Part shown: positions 8,717 through 17,865 of the stretch, piece by piece
How the letters are laid out: each line of letters begins with the position of its first letter
Position numbering within the stretch: the first letter of the stretch is position 1
Source: an uncultured Robinsoniella sp.
GTDB taxonomy: Bacteria; Bacillota; Clostridia; Lachnospirales; Lachnospiraceae
Length of the DNA stretch: 64,000 bases
Assembly (NCBI GenBank): GCA_900540475.1
Contig: UQGG01000003.1
Location: 62,001 to 126,000, forward strand
Reading direction: 5' to 3'
The notes under the pieces: generated by a model
The model's input: the letters and a program-made list of their open reading frames with translations, nothing else
The model's database searches: none
What the model was told of the DNA's origin: nothing
Translations under genes and position numbers: made by a program

Positions 8717-9457
8717 ATGAGTGATATCATGGAAGTGTCCCATTTAAAAAAATCTTACCGGGAAACAGCAGCAGTCAGAGACCTGTCTTTTCACATAAAA
8801 AAAGGAGAACTCTTTTCGCTTCTGGGGCCCAATGGTGCCGGTAAATCCACAACGATTGATATTTTATGCACCCTGTTAAAACCGGATGGGGGAGAGGTGA
8901 AAATAAATGGCTATATGGCTGGAAAGGAAGATCTGCAGATTAAAAAGGATATCGGAATTGTATTCCAGGACAGCATATTGGACAGATCACTTACTGTAAG
9001 AGAGAACCTGAATCTGCGTGCAAAGTTATACATGAAGAAAAAATCCCGGATACAGCAGGAAGTTCATGAGGCCGTTCTTGCCGTCTCCGCCATGGAATAT
9101 ATAGACCGTCAGTACGGGAAATTATCGGGAGGGCAGAGAAGGAGAGTGGATATTGCCAGGGCGCTGGTACATAAACCAAAGATATTGTTCCTGGACGAAC
9201 CCACTGCCGGGCTGGATCCCCAGGCACGTCAGGATATTTGGAAGATGATATTACACTTAAAAGAGGAGCGGAAAATGACGATCCTTTTAACGACACACTA
9301 TATGGAAGAAGCCGCCGTATCAGACCGGATCATCATGCTGGATCATGGCATTGTGGCTGAGAGAGGAACACCGGCAGAACTAAAGGAAAAATACCAGGTA
9401 AATACCCTGGATGAAGTATTTTTAAAAGTTGCTAAAAGTAAGGGGGTATATGCATGA
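8717..9457 (+). CDS. ABC exporter ATP-binding protein (DrrA/CcmA type)
   Basis: This 246-residue ATPase has Walker A GPNGAGKST near residues 37-45, Q-loop VFQDSILD, signature LSGGQRRR, Walker B ILFLDEPTAGLD and H-loop LLTTHYMEEAA. It ends with the short C-terminal segment LDEVFLKVA typical of drug, daunorubicin or lantibiotic-type exporters that pair with ABC-2 permeases. It overlaps the permease gene by four bases. The upstream LytTR/DUF3021 pair is the probable regulator. The substrate is unknown. Confidence 0.92.
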   Translation: MSDIMEVSHLKKSYRETAAVRDLSFHIKKGELFSLLGPNGAGKSTTIDILCTLLKPDGGEVKINGYMAGKEDLQIKKDIGIVFQDSILDRSLTVRENLNLRAKLYMKKKSRIQQEVHEAVLAVSAMEYIDRQYGKLSGGQRRRVDIARALVHKPKILFLDEPTAGLDPQARQDIWKMILHLKEERKMTILLTTHYMEEAAVSDRIIMLDHGIVAERGTPAELKEKYQVNTLDEVFLKVAKSKGVYA

Positions 9458-10314
9458 ATATATTGCTGATTCGCAATTGTAAAATTTTTTTCCGCAATAA
9501 AAAAGGCGTTTTCTCTTCTTTGATAGCAGCGCTTGTAGTAATTGTCTTATATGTGTTTTTTCTTGGTGACAATATGAAAAAAAGTCTGATAGAGCTTGAA
9601 AATGCAGACCATATTATAGATGCATGGATCATGTCAGGCTTTATATCGGTGGCATCTATGACAACCACATTAGGGGCTATGGGTCTTATGATCCGGGATA
9701 AAGAAAACGGCTGCATCAAAGATTTTTTCTGTTCTCCGGTAAAGGAATGGCAGATTGCCGGCGGATATGTGCTGAGTTCCTATATCGTAGGTGTACTGAT
9801 GAGTATCTTTACCTTTATAGCAGCTGAAATATATATTGTGTGCAGAGGAGGAGAGCTGCTGGATCTTTTATCTATGGCAATGGTGTTAGGGGTAATCCTG
9901 CTTACGGTACTGGCTTCCAGTGCAATGATGTATTTAATGATTTCCTTATTCAGCCATTCGGACACATATTCTACGGTATCTTCGGTAATTGCACCCCTGT
10001 CCGGTTTTCTCACCGGCATATACATTCCTGTGGGAACCCTTCCGGAGGGACTGCAGACAGTGGTTAAATGTTTCCCGATTTCCCATGGGGCAGCGCTGAT
10101 GAGACAGGTCATGATGAAGGAACCAATGGACGCAGGACTGTCAAAAGTATCCGGTGAATTTGCGGCAGATTTTAAAGAAACCCTGGGGATCACGATGACA
10201 TTAGGAAGCCATCAGGATAATGTATGGATTCACATCGGTATCCTGCTGATAACAGCCGTCATCTTTTTCGGACTGTCTGTATTGATTTTGAAATATAAAA
10301 AAAGAGAGCAGTAA
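9454..10314 (+). CDS. ABC-2 type transporter permease
   Basis: The 286-residue membrane protein has six hydrophobic segments: one near the N-terminus (residues about 20-40), four in the middle and one at the end, with a large outside loop before the last (about 220-260). The centre carries the ABC-2 pattern FPISHGAALMRQ and the helix SSVIAPLSGFLTGIYIPVG. It forms the membrane part of the exporter with the preceding ATPase. Start ATG follows AAGGGGGTATATGC. Confidence 0.9.
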   Translation: MNILLIRNCKIFFRNKKGVFSSLIAALVVIVLYVFFLGDNMKKSLIELENADHIIDAWIMSGFISVASMTTTLGAMGLMIRDKENGCIKDFFCSPVKEWQIAGGYVLSSYIVGVLMSIFTFIAAEIYIVCRGGELLDLLSMAMVLGVILLTVLASSAMMYLMISLFSHSDTYSTVSSVIAPLSGFLTGIYIPVGTLPEGLQTVVKCFPISHGAALMRQVMMKEPMDAGLSKVSGEFAADFKETLGITMTLGSHQDNVWIHIGILLITAVIFFGLSVLILKYKKREQ

Positions 10315-10430
10315 AACAGCAATGAAAAGGTATTAATTTATCGGCGCATGCTTTATAATAAGTGTAAGCAGACCACATAATACAAGTTTTGGTATTGTTG
10401 GATTACATTTCAGAAAGGATGATGCAGATA

Positions 10431-11264
10431 ATGTTAGAATTACCGGAAAGCCATGTGATAGCAGATCAGCTGAACAAAACAATAAAAGGTAAAACGATTA
10501 AAAATGTTACGGTGAATCAATCACCACATAAATTCACATTTTACTTTGGAGACCCGCAGGAATATGACAAGCTGCTCTCCGGCAGGCAGGTGGGGGAAAC
10601 CTGTGCGCTGGCGGGACAGGTAGAAATAGCGCTTGGCGATGCAAGACTGTTATTTACAGATGGGACAAATATACGCTATCTAAAAGAGGGGGAGAAGCCT
10701 CCTAAGAAGCATCAGCTCTATGCGGAATTTACAGATGATACGGCGCTTGTCTGTACCGTTCAGATGTATGGAGGAATCCAAGCTTTCCTGGACGGTCAGA
10801 ATGATAATCCCTATTATCTGGTGGCAAAAGAAAAACCGACACCCTATATGGAAGCATTTGACCGTACCTATTTTGAAACCGTATATAAAAATGCTAAGGA
10901 CAACTTAAGCGTAAAAGCACTTCTGGCAACGGAGCAGCGTATACCCGGACTGGGAAATGGGGTTCTGCAGGATATTCTTTTCCACGCAGGAATTCACCCA
11001 AAAGAAAAGATTGCGAATATCGATGAAACTAAACGGGATATGCTTTTTATAAACCTTAAGAATACATTGCTTGAAATGAGAGAAAAGGGAGGTCGGGATA
11101 CAGAAAAAAATCTGTTTGGAGAGTATGGCGGTTATCAGACATATCTCTCAAAGAAAACCCTGGAAGAGCCGTGCCCAAAGTGCGGCGGCTGGATTTCCAG
11201 ACAGGCATATCTGGGAGGAAATATTTATTTTTGCCCAAGGTGTCAGCCGGTGGATGTGAAATAG
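10431..11264 (+). CDS. Fpg/Nei-like DNA glycosylase family protein lacking the N-terminal proline
   Basis: The 277-residue protein has the Fpg/Nei layout: N-terminal beta domain, helix-two-turn-helix (LLATEQRIPGLGNGVLQDILF, about residues 163-183) and a C-terminal zinc finger (CPKCGG ... FCPRCQ). In active Fpg/Nei the mature protein begins with Pro and Glu; here the start reads MLELPES, so the nucleophilic proline is Leu while the Glu remains. The zinc-finger arginine also appears replaced (LGGNIYF). It may be a non-catalytic damage-binding relative or use another amine. The start at 10431 fits the family N-terminus; AAAGGATG lies upstream. It stands alone between two terminators. Confidence 0.85.
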   Translation: MLELPESHVIADQLNKTIKGKTIKNVTVNQSPHKFTFYFGDPQEYDKLLSGRQVGETCALAGQVEIALGDARLLFTDGTNIRYLKEGEKPPKKHQLYAEFTDDTALVCTVQMYGGIQAFLDGQNDNPYYLVAKEKPTPYMEAFDRTYFETVYKNAKDNLSVKALLATEQRIPGLGNGVLQDILFHAGIHPKEKIANIDETKRDMLFINLKNTLLEMREKGGRDTEKNLFGEYGGYQTYLSKKTLEEPCPKCGGWISRQAYLGGNIYFCPRCQPVDVK

Positions 11265-11303
11265 CATAAGATTTAAGATTCTAATAAAACATAGTAAAGA
11301 AAA

Positions 11304-11336
11304 GGACAGGTCTTCATGGAAGATTTGTCTTTTTTG
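11304..11336 (+). terminator. Intrinsic terminator after the Fpg/Nei-like gene
   Basis: Arms GACAGGTCTTC and GAAGATTTGTC pair with two G-T wobbles around a short ATG loop, followed by TTTTTT. Confidence 0.8.
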
Positions 11337-11773
11337 AATTGGTGAGTGTTGAGGTAATATTGATATTTGCAATTTAATATATTGCTAAAATGAAATGAGT
11401 GTGCTATAGTATTGATATCTACAAATAATTTCAGTTCTGGTCATTTCGACCATATAATCCCATTTTATGAGAAAAAGATGTTTATCTACAGAAGAGAAAG
11501 AAAGGAAATGATTAGCAGTTAAATATATGAAATGGCGTTGCCCTGCAAAGAGTCCGCTTATCTTATTACAACGCCAGTTCCCGAAACCAGTTAGTACAGC
11601 ATGGTGTCAAATAAAGCTTCTAAATTGTGTTCAAGTATCGCTTGAAATTATACATAGTTATTAGAAAACAATTTATCATACACGCTGGTCATTATCTTTC
11701 ATTTATACACAGAAGACAGAAGGAATTAGAATGTTGCGTAGTTGAAAAAACAGTGTATAATGGAGGTATATTA
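11337..11773. other. AT-rich intergenic region before the Rpn-family gene
   Basis: No gene is seen in this 437-base stretch. It is more AT-rich than its neighbours. It contains a short GC-richer block around 11531-11600 (GGCGTTGCCCTGC ... AACGCCAG) that can fold on itself through GGCGTT/AACGCC. It probably holds the promoter of the nuclease gene; no consensus promoter stands out. Confidence 0.4.
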
Positions 11774-12688
11774 ATGGATAAATCCAAAAGAAATCATATA
11801 ACAGGCCATGTCAATAGAAACTATAAAGACCGGTTATTCAGATGTATATTTAAAGAAAAGCAAGATTTGCTGGATCTATATAATGCAATCAACGGTACAG
11901 AGTACGACAATCCAAATGAATTAGAAATTACCACATTAGAGGATGTAGTATATCTGGGAATGAAAAATGATCTTTCCTTTATTATTGATGATATTATGAA
12001 TTTGTATGAACATCAAAGTTCTTTTAATCCTAATATGGCATTGAGGGGGCTAGTATATTTTGCGGAGTTATATCGCAAATATATTCTAATAAATGACATA
12101 AATATTTATGGATCAACAAAAATCAAACTCCCAGTACCACAATATATTGTTTTTTACAATGGTAGTGAGGAAGAACCGGACAGGAAAGAAATTAGACTCA
12201 CCGAGTTGTTTTATCCCCAGGAGAAGGTCGCACAGCCAGCAGTAGAATGCATAGCAGTTATGCTCAACATTAATTATGGCCATAACCTAGAATTAATGGA
12301 GAAATGCAGAAAACTAAAGGAATATGCATATTTTATCAGGATAATTAGAGAATACTTGAATAAAGGTGATAAAATAGAAACGGCAGTAAATTGTGCGATT
12401 GAAATATGTATACAAAAGGAAATATTAAAAGATATACTGCAAAAAAACAGAAGCGAGGTGTTAAATGTGATCTTAACAGAATTTGATGAAAATCTTTATT
12501 CAAAATCGCTGCGTGAAGAGGGTAGGGAAGAGGGAATTATAGAAGGAAAAAAAGAAGGTATGAAAGCATTTATAGAGCTCTGCCAGGAAATCAAAATTTC
12601 AAAAGATGAGACTCGAAACAAACTTATCGAAAAATTTAAATTGCAGAAAGAAGAAGCAGAAGAATATTTAATAAAATATTGGAAGTGA
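11774..12688 (+). CDS. Rpn family recombination-promoting nuclease / PD-(D/E)XK putative transposase
   Basis: The 304-residue protein opens with NRNYKDRLFRCIFKEKQDLLDLYNAING, typical of the Rpn/PD-(D/E)XK transposase-like family. The nuclease core is seen as DLSFIIDD followed by LYEHQSS (the D...ExQ pattern). The C-terminal part has the EGREEGIIEGKKEGMKAF repeat-like helix common to these proteins. Relatives promote RecA-independent recombination or are remnants of mobile elements. The gene is markedly AT-rich and isolated, in keeping with lateral transfer. Start ATG at 11774 has GGAGGT eight bases upstream; an in-frame ATG at 11627 has none. Confidence 0.85.
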   Translation: MDKSKRNHITGHVNRNYKDRLFRCIFKEKQDLLDLYNAINGTEYDNPNELEITTLEDVVYLGMKNDLSFIIDDIMNLYEHQSSFNPNMALRGLVYFAELYRKYILINDINIYGSTKIKLPVPQYIVFYNGSEEEPDRKEIRLTELFYPQEKVAQPAVECIAVMLNINYGHNLELMEKCRKLKEYAYFIRIIREYLNKGDKIETAVNCAIEICIQKEILKDILQKNRSEVLNVILTEFDENLYSKSLREEGREEGIIEGKKEGMKAFIELCQEIKISKDETRNKLIEKFKLQKEEAEEYLIKYWK

Positions 12689-12711
12689 ATAAGCAAGAAC
12701 AGGTGAATACC

Positions 12712-12748
12712 AAAAAGGTCTGTCCAAAATGCAAGACAGACCTTTTAT
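12712..12748. terminator. Bidirectional terminator between the Rpn gene and blaR1
   Basis: Perfect 12-base arms AAAAGGTCTGTC and GACAGACCTTTT surround a 10-base loop. A-runs and T-runs on both sides let it serve both convergent genes. Confidence 0.88.
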
Positions 12749-12749
12749 C

Positions 12750-14549
12750 TCATTCTTCAACATACAAATTCTTCGATTTTAGTATCTCCAGTGTGATTTT
12801 GCTTGCCATACTTCCGTTTGCAAAATCCTCTCCCTGAATATTTGTGGCAAAGAAGTAAGGATTGCCGTCTTTTTCCACAAATCCGATAAACCACCCATTT
12901 ACATTTTTACCGTCCACATCGCCGGTTCCTGTTTTACCGTATAGAGCCGTACCTGAGGAAGTGGATATATGAAGTGCATTTTTAACAGCCTGGATGTTTT
13001 CCTCTTTAAACTGCAGATCATTCCGATACATGGCGGATAGCTGTTCCACCTGTTCGATTGGAGAAATCTTCAGGGATGACTCCATCCAGTAACGGGAAAT
13101 ACCACCGGAAAGATCCTGGTTTCCATAAGCGATTTCATGAATATAGTTTTGCAGTGCCGGCAGTCCTGTTTTTTGATCCACTGCCTGGAAGTACCAGTTG
13201 ACCGAGTTAGACATAGCAGAAGTCAGGTTATGGTCCTGATTCCATGATGCAAAAGGATATTCAGTATGATTCCAGGAAATAGTGGAGTCTTTTGGTGTGA
13301 TGCTGCCGGACTCCAAGCCAAACAGGGCACTATATATTTTATAAGTAGAATCGGGTGATACTCTTTTGGAACTTGCCTCTTTGTTATAAATATTCCAATA
13401 GTCTGCTTTTTGATCGTATAATACAAAACTGCCTTCATAATCCTGGAAATAGGAGCCGAGATCTTCATATTCAGCATTTGTATTGTGAAATTCATATGCA
13501 TTGCCTGCTGCCGCACCAAATGCAAGGAGTGGTGCACTGCCAATTACGATAGACAGAGCCAGAATAAATATCAGGATGCTCTTTAACTTTAACCATCTGC
13601 TTTCCGGGTGAAAAGATGCAATATGAATAATGCGCATTTTAATCTGCTTCTTAGTGCCGCCCATTCCGGCTTCTGAAGAAAATGAGGAGTGAGACAGAGT
13701 TTCAGCGAAGTTCAGCAAGGTATAACCATAGTCTGCATAACTGTTTTCGTCAATGGTACGTAATACGGCAGCGTCGCATGCCACTTCCCTGTCATTTCGC
13801 ATTTCTTTTAGAGCCAGCCAAACCAGAGGATGAAACCAGTATATGATCCGGGCAAGGCACATTAGATAATTCACCGCGATATCCCGGTGTCTGTAATGCT
13901 GTAATTCGTGTAACAGAATAAATCGGATATCCTTGTCCTGCAATCCGGAAATCATTTGGATTGGTAGTACAATACAGGGTTTTAATACTCCTACTGAAAT
14001 TGGTGACTGGATATAGGCGCTGCTGTATAAGCGGATATTTTTGTTGATGCCAATCAAAGCCCGACATTCGTTATAAATATTTTTTACCTGCCTGTTCTGC
14101 ACAGGAAGAGCAGATTGAATAACCTGCCTGATTCTGAACTGGGAATGCAGTGTCAATATCGCCATGATTAAAATACCTGCACACCAGACAAACAAAAGCA
14201 GGTAATTTACAAGTGCGGGAGTCTCATGCTTTACCGAAATGGTAAAATCCTGCATCCAGTTGGCAGCTGTGGAAGCAGCTGCTGCGGTACCGGTATCTAA
14301 GGCTGCAGTTCCCCCAGAGTTTTTTGAAACACCAAACTGCGTAAGCCATTGCCAGATTCCGTTCAGCCCGTCTGATCTCACAGGGATAAACGGCAATGCG
14401 AGTATGATCAGCAGTAAAAACCACAGATTATACTGCACCCTGAGAGATAGATGATTTTTGCAAAGTTTCTTAACCAGCAGGATCGCCGATACACATATTA
14501 AGATGGCTGCGCTGATAATTAAGAAGCGAATGCCAAGAGTATCAATCAT
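12750..14549 (-). CDS. blaR1: BlaR1-type beta-lactam sensor/transducer (M56 peptidase plus class D-like sensor)
   Basis: The 599-residue membrane protein has three to four N-terminal membrane helices and a cytoplasmic M56 metallopeptidase loop with zinc motif HELQH (residues 214-218). Another membrane helix (about 325-348) leads to an extracellular penicillin-binding sensor domain. That domain has all three serine-acylase motifs: STYK (401-404), SVN (449-451) and KTG (539-541). Acylation of Ser401 by a beta-lactam should trigger the protease, leading to loss of BlaI. ATG at 14549 is chosen because GGAGGT lies eight bases upstream; an in-frame ATG at 14561 would put that site inside the gene. 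It overlaps blaI by eight bases. No beta-lactamase or PBP gene lies next to it. Confidence 0.92.
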   Translation of the reverse strand: MIDTLGIRFLIISAAILICVSAILLVKKLCKNHLSLRVQYNLWFLLLIILALPFIPVRSDGLNGIWQWLTQFGVSKNSGGTAALDTGTAAAASTAANWMQDFTISVKHETPALVNYLLLFVWCAGILIMAILTLHSQFRIRQVIQSALPVQNRQVKNIYNECRALIGINKNIRLYSSAYIQSPISVGVLKPCIVLPIQMISGLQDKDIRFILLHELQHYRHRDIAVNYLMCLARIIYWFHPLVWLALKEMRNDREVACDAAVLRTIDENSYADYGYTLLNFAETLSHSSFSSEAGMGGTKKQIKMRIIHIASFHPESRWLKLKSILIFILALSIVIGSAPLLAFGAAAGNAYEFHNTNAEYEDLGSYFQDYEGSFVLYDQKADYWNIYNKEASSKRVSPDSTYKIYSALFGLESGSITPKDSTISWNHTEYPFASWNQDHNLTSAMSNSVNWYFQAVDQKTGLPALQNYIHEIAYGNQDLSGGISRYWMESSLKISPIEQVEQLSAMYRNDLQFKEENIQAVKNALHISTSSGTALYGKTGTGDVDGKNVNGWFIGFVEKDGNPYFFATNIQGEDFANGSMASKITLEILKSKNLYVEE

Positions 14550-14934
14550 GGGTACCTCCATTCAGGGATTTCTTCCTCAGCAGATTTTGCAGATCCTGGA
14601 TTTCGTCCTCAGATAAGTTATCTTTTTCCAGGAAGTTAGTCATCATAGAAGTTAGATTTCCATTATAAAACCGTTTCAGGAATGAATCATTTTCATGATC
14701 CAGATATTCGTCCTCCTGAACCAGTGGTGTATATACAAAAACACGGCTCTCTTTTTCATAGGTCAAAGCTTCTTTTTGAACCAGCCGTTTTAATAATGTC
14801 TGAATTGTTTTCGGACTCCAGGTAGTAGTCTTAGTTAGCTTATCCGTGACTTCATTGGTACTGATCGGTGCATATTTCCAAACAATTTTCATCACTTCAT
14901 ATTCAGCCTCGGATATTTGCGGTAATTTTTTCAT
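14542..14934 (-). CDS. blaI: BlaI/MecI/CopY family repressor
   Basis: This 130-residue winged-helix repressor shows the BlaI pattern: ISEAEYEVMKIVWKYAPISTNEVTDKL, then TTWSPKTIQTLLKRLVQKEALTYEKE, then a wing (RVFVYTPLV). The C-terminal dimerisation helices follow (about 75-130). In the family it binds TACA/TGTA dyads as a dimer and is cleaved when BlaR1 is activated. It is the first gene of the blaI-blaR1 unit and probably represses its own promoter, where a matching dyad is present. Start ATG follows AAGGAGGATC. Confidence 0.92.
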   Translation of the reverse strand: MKKLPQISEAEYEVMKIVWKYAPISTNEVTDKLTKTTTWSPKTIQTLLKRLVQKEALTYEKESRVFVYTPLVQEDEYLDHENDSFLKRFYNGNLTSMMTNFLEKDNLSEDEIQDLQNLLRKKSLNGGTHD

Positions 14935-14954
14935 GAATGATCCTCCTTAGATAC

Positions 14955-15001
14955 TACGTTTGTAATATAAACAGTATAGCCGGATGAAAGGGGAATGTCA
15001 A
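14955..15001 (-). promoter_or_regulatory. blaI promoter with BlaI-like operator
   Basis: On the minus strand TTGACA (14996-15001) and TATACT (14973-14978) are spaced 17 bases apart. Directly downstream, at 14955-14964, lies the near-palindrome TACAAACGTA, which resembles the TACA/TGTA half-sites used by BlaI-type repressors. Its position over the start point suits repression. The promoter is clear; the operator is inferred. Confidence 0.7.
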
Positions 15002-15175
15002 GTAAGATGCTCTTGTAAATGTATCTATCTGGCTTGCATCTGCGGTATAACTTTTTTGATTTCATCATGACTGGGAATTCTGCAATTTTATAATGATTTC
15101 ATACAATCACACTGGCAAAAGAAATCCAATTGCGTTATACTTGGAACATAACGATACAGGCAGGAGAACAGGAAG

Positions 15176-16363
15176 ATGACAGAAAAATTATTTTACGAAA
15201 ACAGCTATATACAGAGATTTGAAGCAGAAGTTCTGGCTTGCGAAAAGCAGGAAGGCTCTTATGAAATAGTATTAGATAAAACGGCATTTTTCCCGGAAGG
15301 CGGCGGACAAAGCGCAGACCGTGGTTTTCTCAACGGGATTCCGGTATCCGATGCCAGGGAAAAGAATGGGATTGTGTATCATACCACAAATCAGCCCATT
15401 CATCCGGGAACACCCGTTTCAGGGGAAATAAGTTTTAAGGAACGTTTTTCTAAGATGCAGCAGCATACCGGGGAGCATATTATTTCCGGAATTGTGCACA
15501 GGAGGTTTGGCTGGCACAATGTGGGATTTCACCTTGGAAGCGAAATAGTAACAATGGATTTTGATGGGGCATTAAATGCGGATGAATTAGCGGACATAGA
15601 ATATCAGGCAAATGAAATAGCATTTTCCAACAGAAAAGTGGAAATATCTTATCCTGCCAAAGAGGACCTGGATAAGTTGGAATACCGCAGTAAAATTGAG
15701 ATTGAAGGACAGGTAAGGATTGTAACGATTCCAGGTGTAGATGTATGTGCCTGCTGTGCGCCTCATGTAAATTATACAGGTGAGATTGGGATGATTAAGA
15801 TTGTGGATGCACAAAAATACAAAGGCGGAACCAGAGTCAGTATGTTGTGCGGATTCCGTGCTTTGCATGACTATCGGACCAAGGAGCGGAATATAAATCA
15901 AATATCAATAGTGCTGTCTGCTAAACCAAACTTGTCTGCTGAGGCGGTAGTACGCCAGAAAGAAGAATTGCAGCATGATAAAGACAGGATGATCTACTTT
16001 CAGGGGAAATACATAGAAGAAAAAGCAGGCAGAATACCAGAAGGCGGGGACGGGCATATCGGAATGCTTCTCTTTGAAGAAGATCTGGACAGCGGCATGA
16101 TGCGGAAATATGTTAATCTTTCCGTTGGAAAAACAGATGGGATCAGCGGATGCTTTGTAGGGGATGATCTGAATGGATACCGGTATGTACTGGGCAGTGA
16201 AACTTTGGATGTAAGGATTATTTCAGGTGAGATGAACCGCGATCTGGACGGGAAGGGCGGTGGAAAGCCCGGGATGGTTCAGGGTTCCGTAAACGGAACG
16301 AAGGAACAGATATTAAACGTAATGAAAAGGGTATTGGCTGATTCCAAAACAGAAAGGAAATAG
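15176..16363 (+). CDS. Alanyl-tRNA editing protein (AlaX-like with DHHA1-type C-terminus)
   Basis: The 395-residue protein matches the editing part of alanyl-tRNA synthetase. FFPEGGGQSADRG (residues 39-51) is the classic opening, HTGEH (97-101) and CACCAPH (191-197) supply the zinc ligands. The remaining ~180 residues resemble the DHHA1 domain (GGGKPGMVQGS near 358-368). Such stand-alone proteins remove Ser or Gly wrongly attached to tRNA-Ala. The length places it with the longer AlaX forms. It stands alone; start ATG follows AGGAGAACAGGAAG. Confidence 0.9.
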   Translation: MTEKLFYENSYIQRFEAEVLACEKQEGSYEIVLDKTAFFPEGGGQSADRGFLNGIPVSDAREKNGIVYHTTNQPIHPGTPVSGEISFKERFSKMQQHTGEHIISGIVHRRFGWHNVGFHLGSEIVTMDFDGALNADELADIEYQANEIAFSNRKVEISYPAKEDLDKLEYRSKIEIEGQVRIVTIPGVDVCACCAPHVNYTGEIGMIKIVDAQKYKGGTRVSMLCGFRALHDYRTKERNINQISIVLSAKPNLSAEAVVRQKEELQHDKDRMIYFQGKYIEEKAGRIPEGGDGHIGMLLFEEDLDSGMMRKYVNLSVGKTDGISGCFVGDDLNGYRYVLGSETLDVRIISGEMNRDLDGKGGGKPGMVQGSVNGTKEQILNVMKRVLADSKTERK

Positions 16364-16382
16364 ACACAGAAAGGAAGCCACA

Positions 16383-16430
16383 TTGGCGGCAGTATTACAG
16401 GAGTGTCTGTGATCTGCAAGGGGTATAAGC
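16383..16430 (+). repeat. Hairpin repeat carrying a ribosome binding site (copy 1)
   Basis: GCAGTATTACAGG ... CTGTGATCTGC can fold into a hairpin and is followed at once by AAGGGGTATAAGC and the ATG. The same arrangement is found before the genes at 55333 and 56210, so this is one member of a short dispersed family. Confidence 0.6.
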
Positions 16431-17864
16431 ATGATGGATGTAATTATAATTGGGGCAGGAGTAATTGGTTCTTCCATAGCCAGGGAGTTATCCAGATATC
16501 AGCTGGATATCTGTGTGCTTGATAAAGAACCGGATGTGTGCTGCGGTACCTCGAAAGCAAACAGCGGAATTGTCCATGCAGGGCATGATGCGAAACCGGG
16601 TACGTTAAAAGCCAGGTTAAATGTTCTGGGAAATCAGATGATGGAGGAGACAGCCAGGGAACTGGACATTCCTTTTAAAAGAAACGGTTCTATTGTGCTG
16701 TGTTTTTCAGAGAGTGAGGCTGACAGGCTGGAAGTGCTCAAGAAACAGGGTGAGCAAAACGGGGTAAAGGGACTGCGCATTGTGACGGGTTCTGAAATGA
16801 AAGAAATAGAACCCAATATTTCAAATAAGGTTCAGGCATTTTTATATGCACCTACAGGGGGGATTGTCTGCCCCTTTGAATTGACGGCAGCCATGGCTGA
16901 AAATGCTTTTGCCAATGGAGCGGCGTTTTATTTTGATACCCGGGTTAAGGGAATTGAGAAGATGGATAACGGGTACAGGGTCGCAACAGACAACGGAGAT
17001 TTTGAAGCAAAGATGGTGATTAATGCCGCCGGTGTAAATGCAGACCTGTTTAACAATATGGTAAGCAGCAAAAAGCTTTCGATCGTACCAAGAAAAGGGG
17101 AATACTGTCTGCTGGATAAAAAGGCGGGAGATTTTGTAAATACTACGGTATTTCAGCTGCCCACCAATCTGGGAAAAGGCGTATTAATTACCCCTACCGT
17201 ACACGGTAATTTAATGATAGGTCCTACGGCGGAAAATATAATAGACCGGGAAGATACTGCCACAACGGCAGAGGGAATTGCCCAGGTAATTGACAAGGCA
17301 CTGAATAGCTCCGAAAAAGTACCGGTCCGTCAGGTGATTACATCCTTTGCCGGACTTCGTGCACATGAAAGGGAACGGGATTTTGTCATTGGTGAGGCAG
17401 AAGATGCACCGGGATTTATCAATGCGGCAGGAATTGACTCACCGGGTCTTACCAGTGCGCCCGCCATTGGCGTTATGGTTTCAGAAATGGCAGCAAATAT
17501 ATTAAAAGCAGAGAAAAAGGCTGACTTTCAGGCGGAAAGAAAAGGGATACGTTTTATCAGAGATATGGATATAGAGGAGGCAAATGCACGAATTGCGGCA
17601 AACCCTGCCTATGGAAGAGTCTTATGCCGATGTGAGACCATTACAGAAGGAGAGATTCTGGATGCGATTCACAGACCGCTGGGAGCGCAAACGTTAGACG
17701 GTGTCAAACGCCGGACAAGAGCAGGTATGGGAAGATGCCAGGCCGGATTTTGTTCACCCCGGGTTATGGAGATTCTGGCAAGGGAGCTTGACATACCCCA
17801 GGAAGAGATCTGCAAGTCCGAGAAAGGTTCCAATCTAATTGCAGACAGCAAGAGGGAGGGATAA
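16431..17864 (+). CDS. GlpA-like FAD-dependent glycerol-3-phosphate dehydrogenase family protein
   Basis: The 477-residue protein has an N-terminal FAD-binding motif GAGVIGSSIARELSRY (about residues 8-23), the DAO-family body (KANSGIVHAGHDAKPGTLKARLN, FAGLRAHERERDFVIG, AAGIDSPGLTSAPAIG) and a C-terminal BFD-like Cys cluster (LCRCETITEGEIL ... RCQAGFCSP). This is the anaerobic GlpA/GlpO-like form that works with a second flavoprotein and a small DUF1667 protein, both of which follow here. The likely reaction is oxidation of glycerol-3-phosphate to dihydroxyacetone phosphate; another 2-hydroxyacid-type substrate cannot be excluded. The gene ends two bases before the next start. Confidence 0.85.
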   Translation: MMDVIIIGAGVIGSSIARELSRYQLDICVLDKEPDVCCGTSKANSGIVHAGHDAKPGTLKARLNVLGNQMMEETARELDIPFKRNGSIVLCFSESEADRLEVLKKQGEQNGVKGLRIVTGSEMKEIEPNISNKVQAFLYAPTGGIVCPFELTAAMAENAFANGAAFYFDTRVKGIEKMDNGYRVATDNGDFEAKMVINAAGVNADLFNNMVSSKKLSIVPRKGEYCLLDKKAGDFVNTTVFQLPTNLGKGVLITPTVHGNLMIGPTAENIIDREDTATTAEGIAQVIDKALNSSEKVPVRQVITSFAGLRAHERERDFVIGEAEDAPGFINAAGIDSPGLTSAPAIGVMVSEMAANILKAEKKADFQAERKGIRFIRDMDIEEANARIAANPAYGRVLCRCETITEGEILDAIHRPLGAQTLDGVKRRTRAGMGRCQAGFCSPRVMEILARELDIPQEEICKSEKGSNLIADSKREG

Positions 17865-17865
17865 T

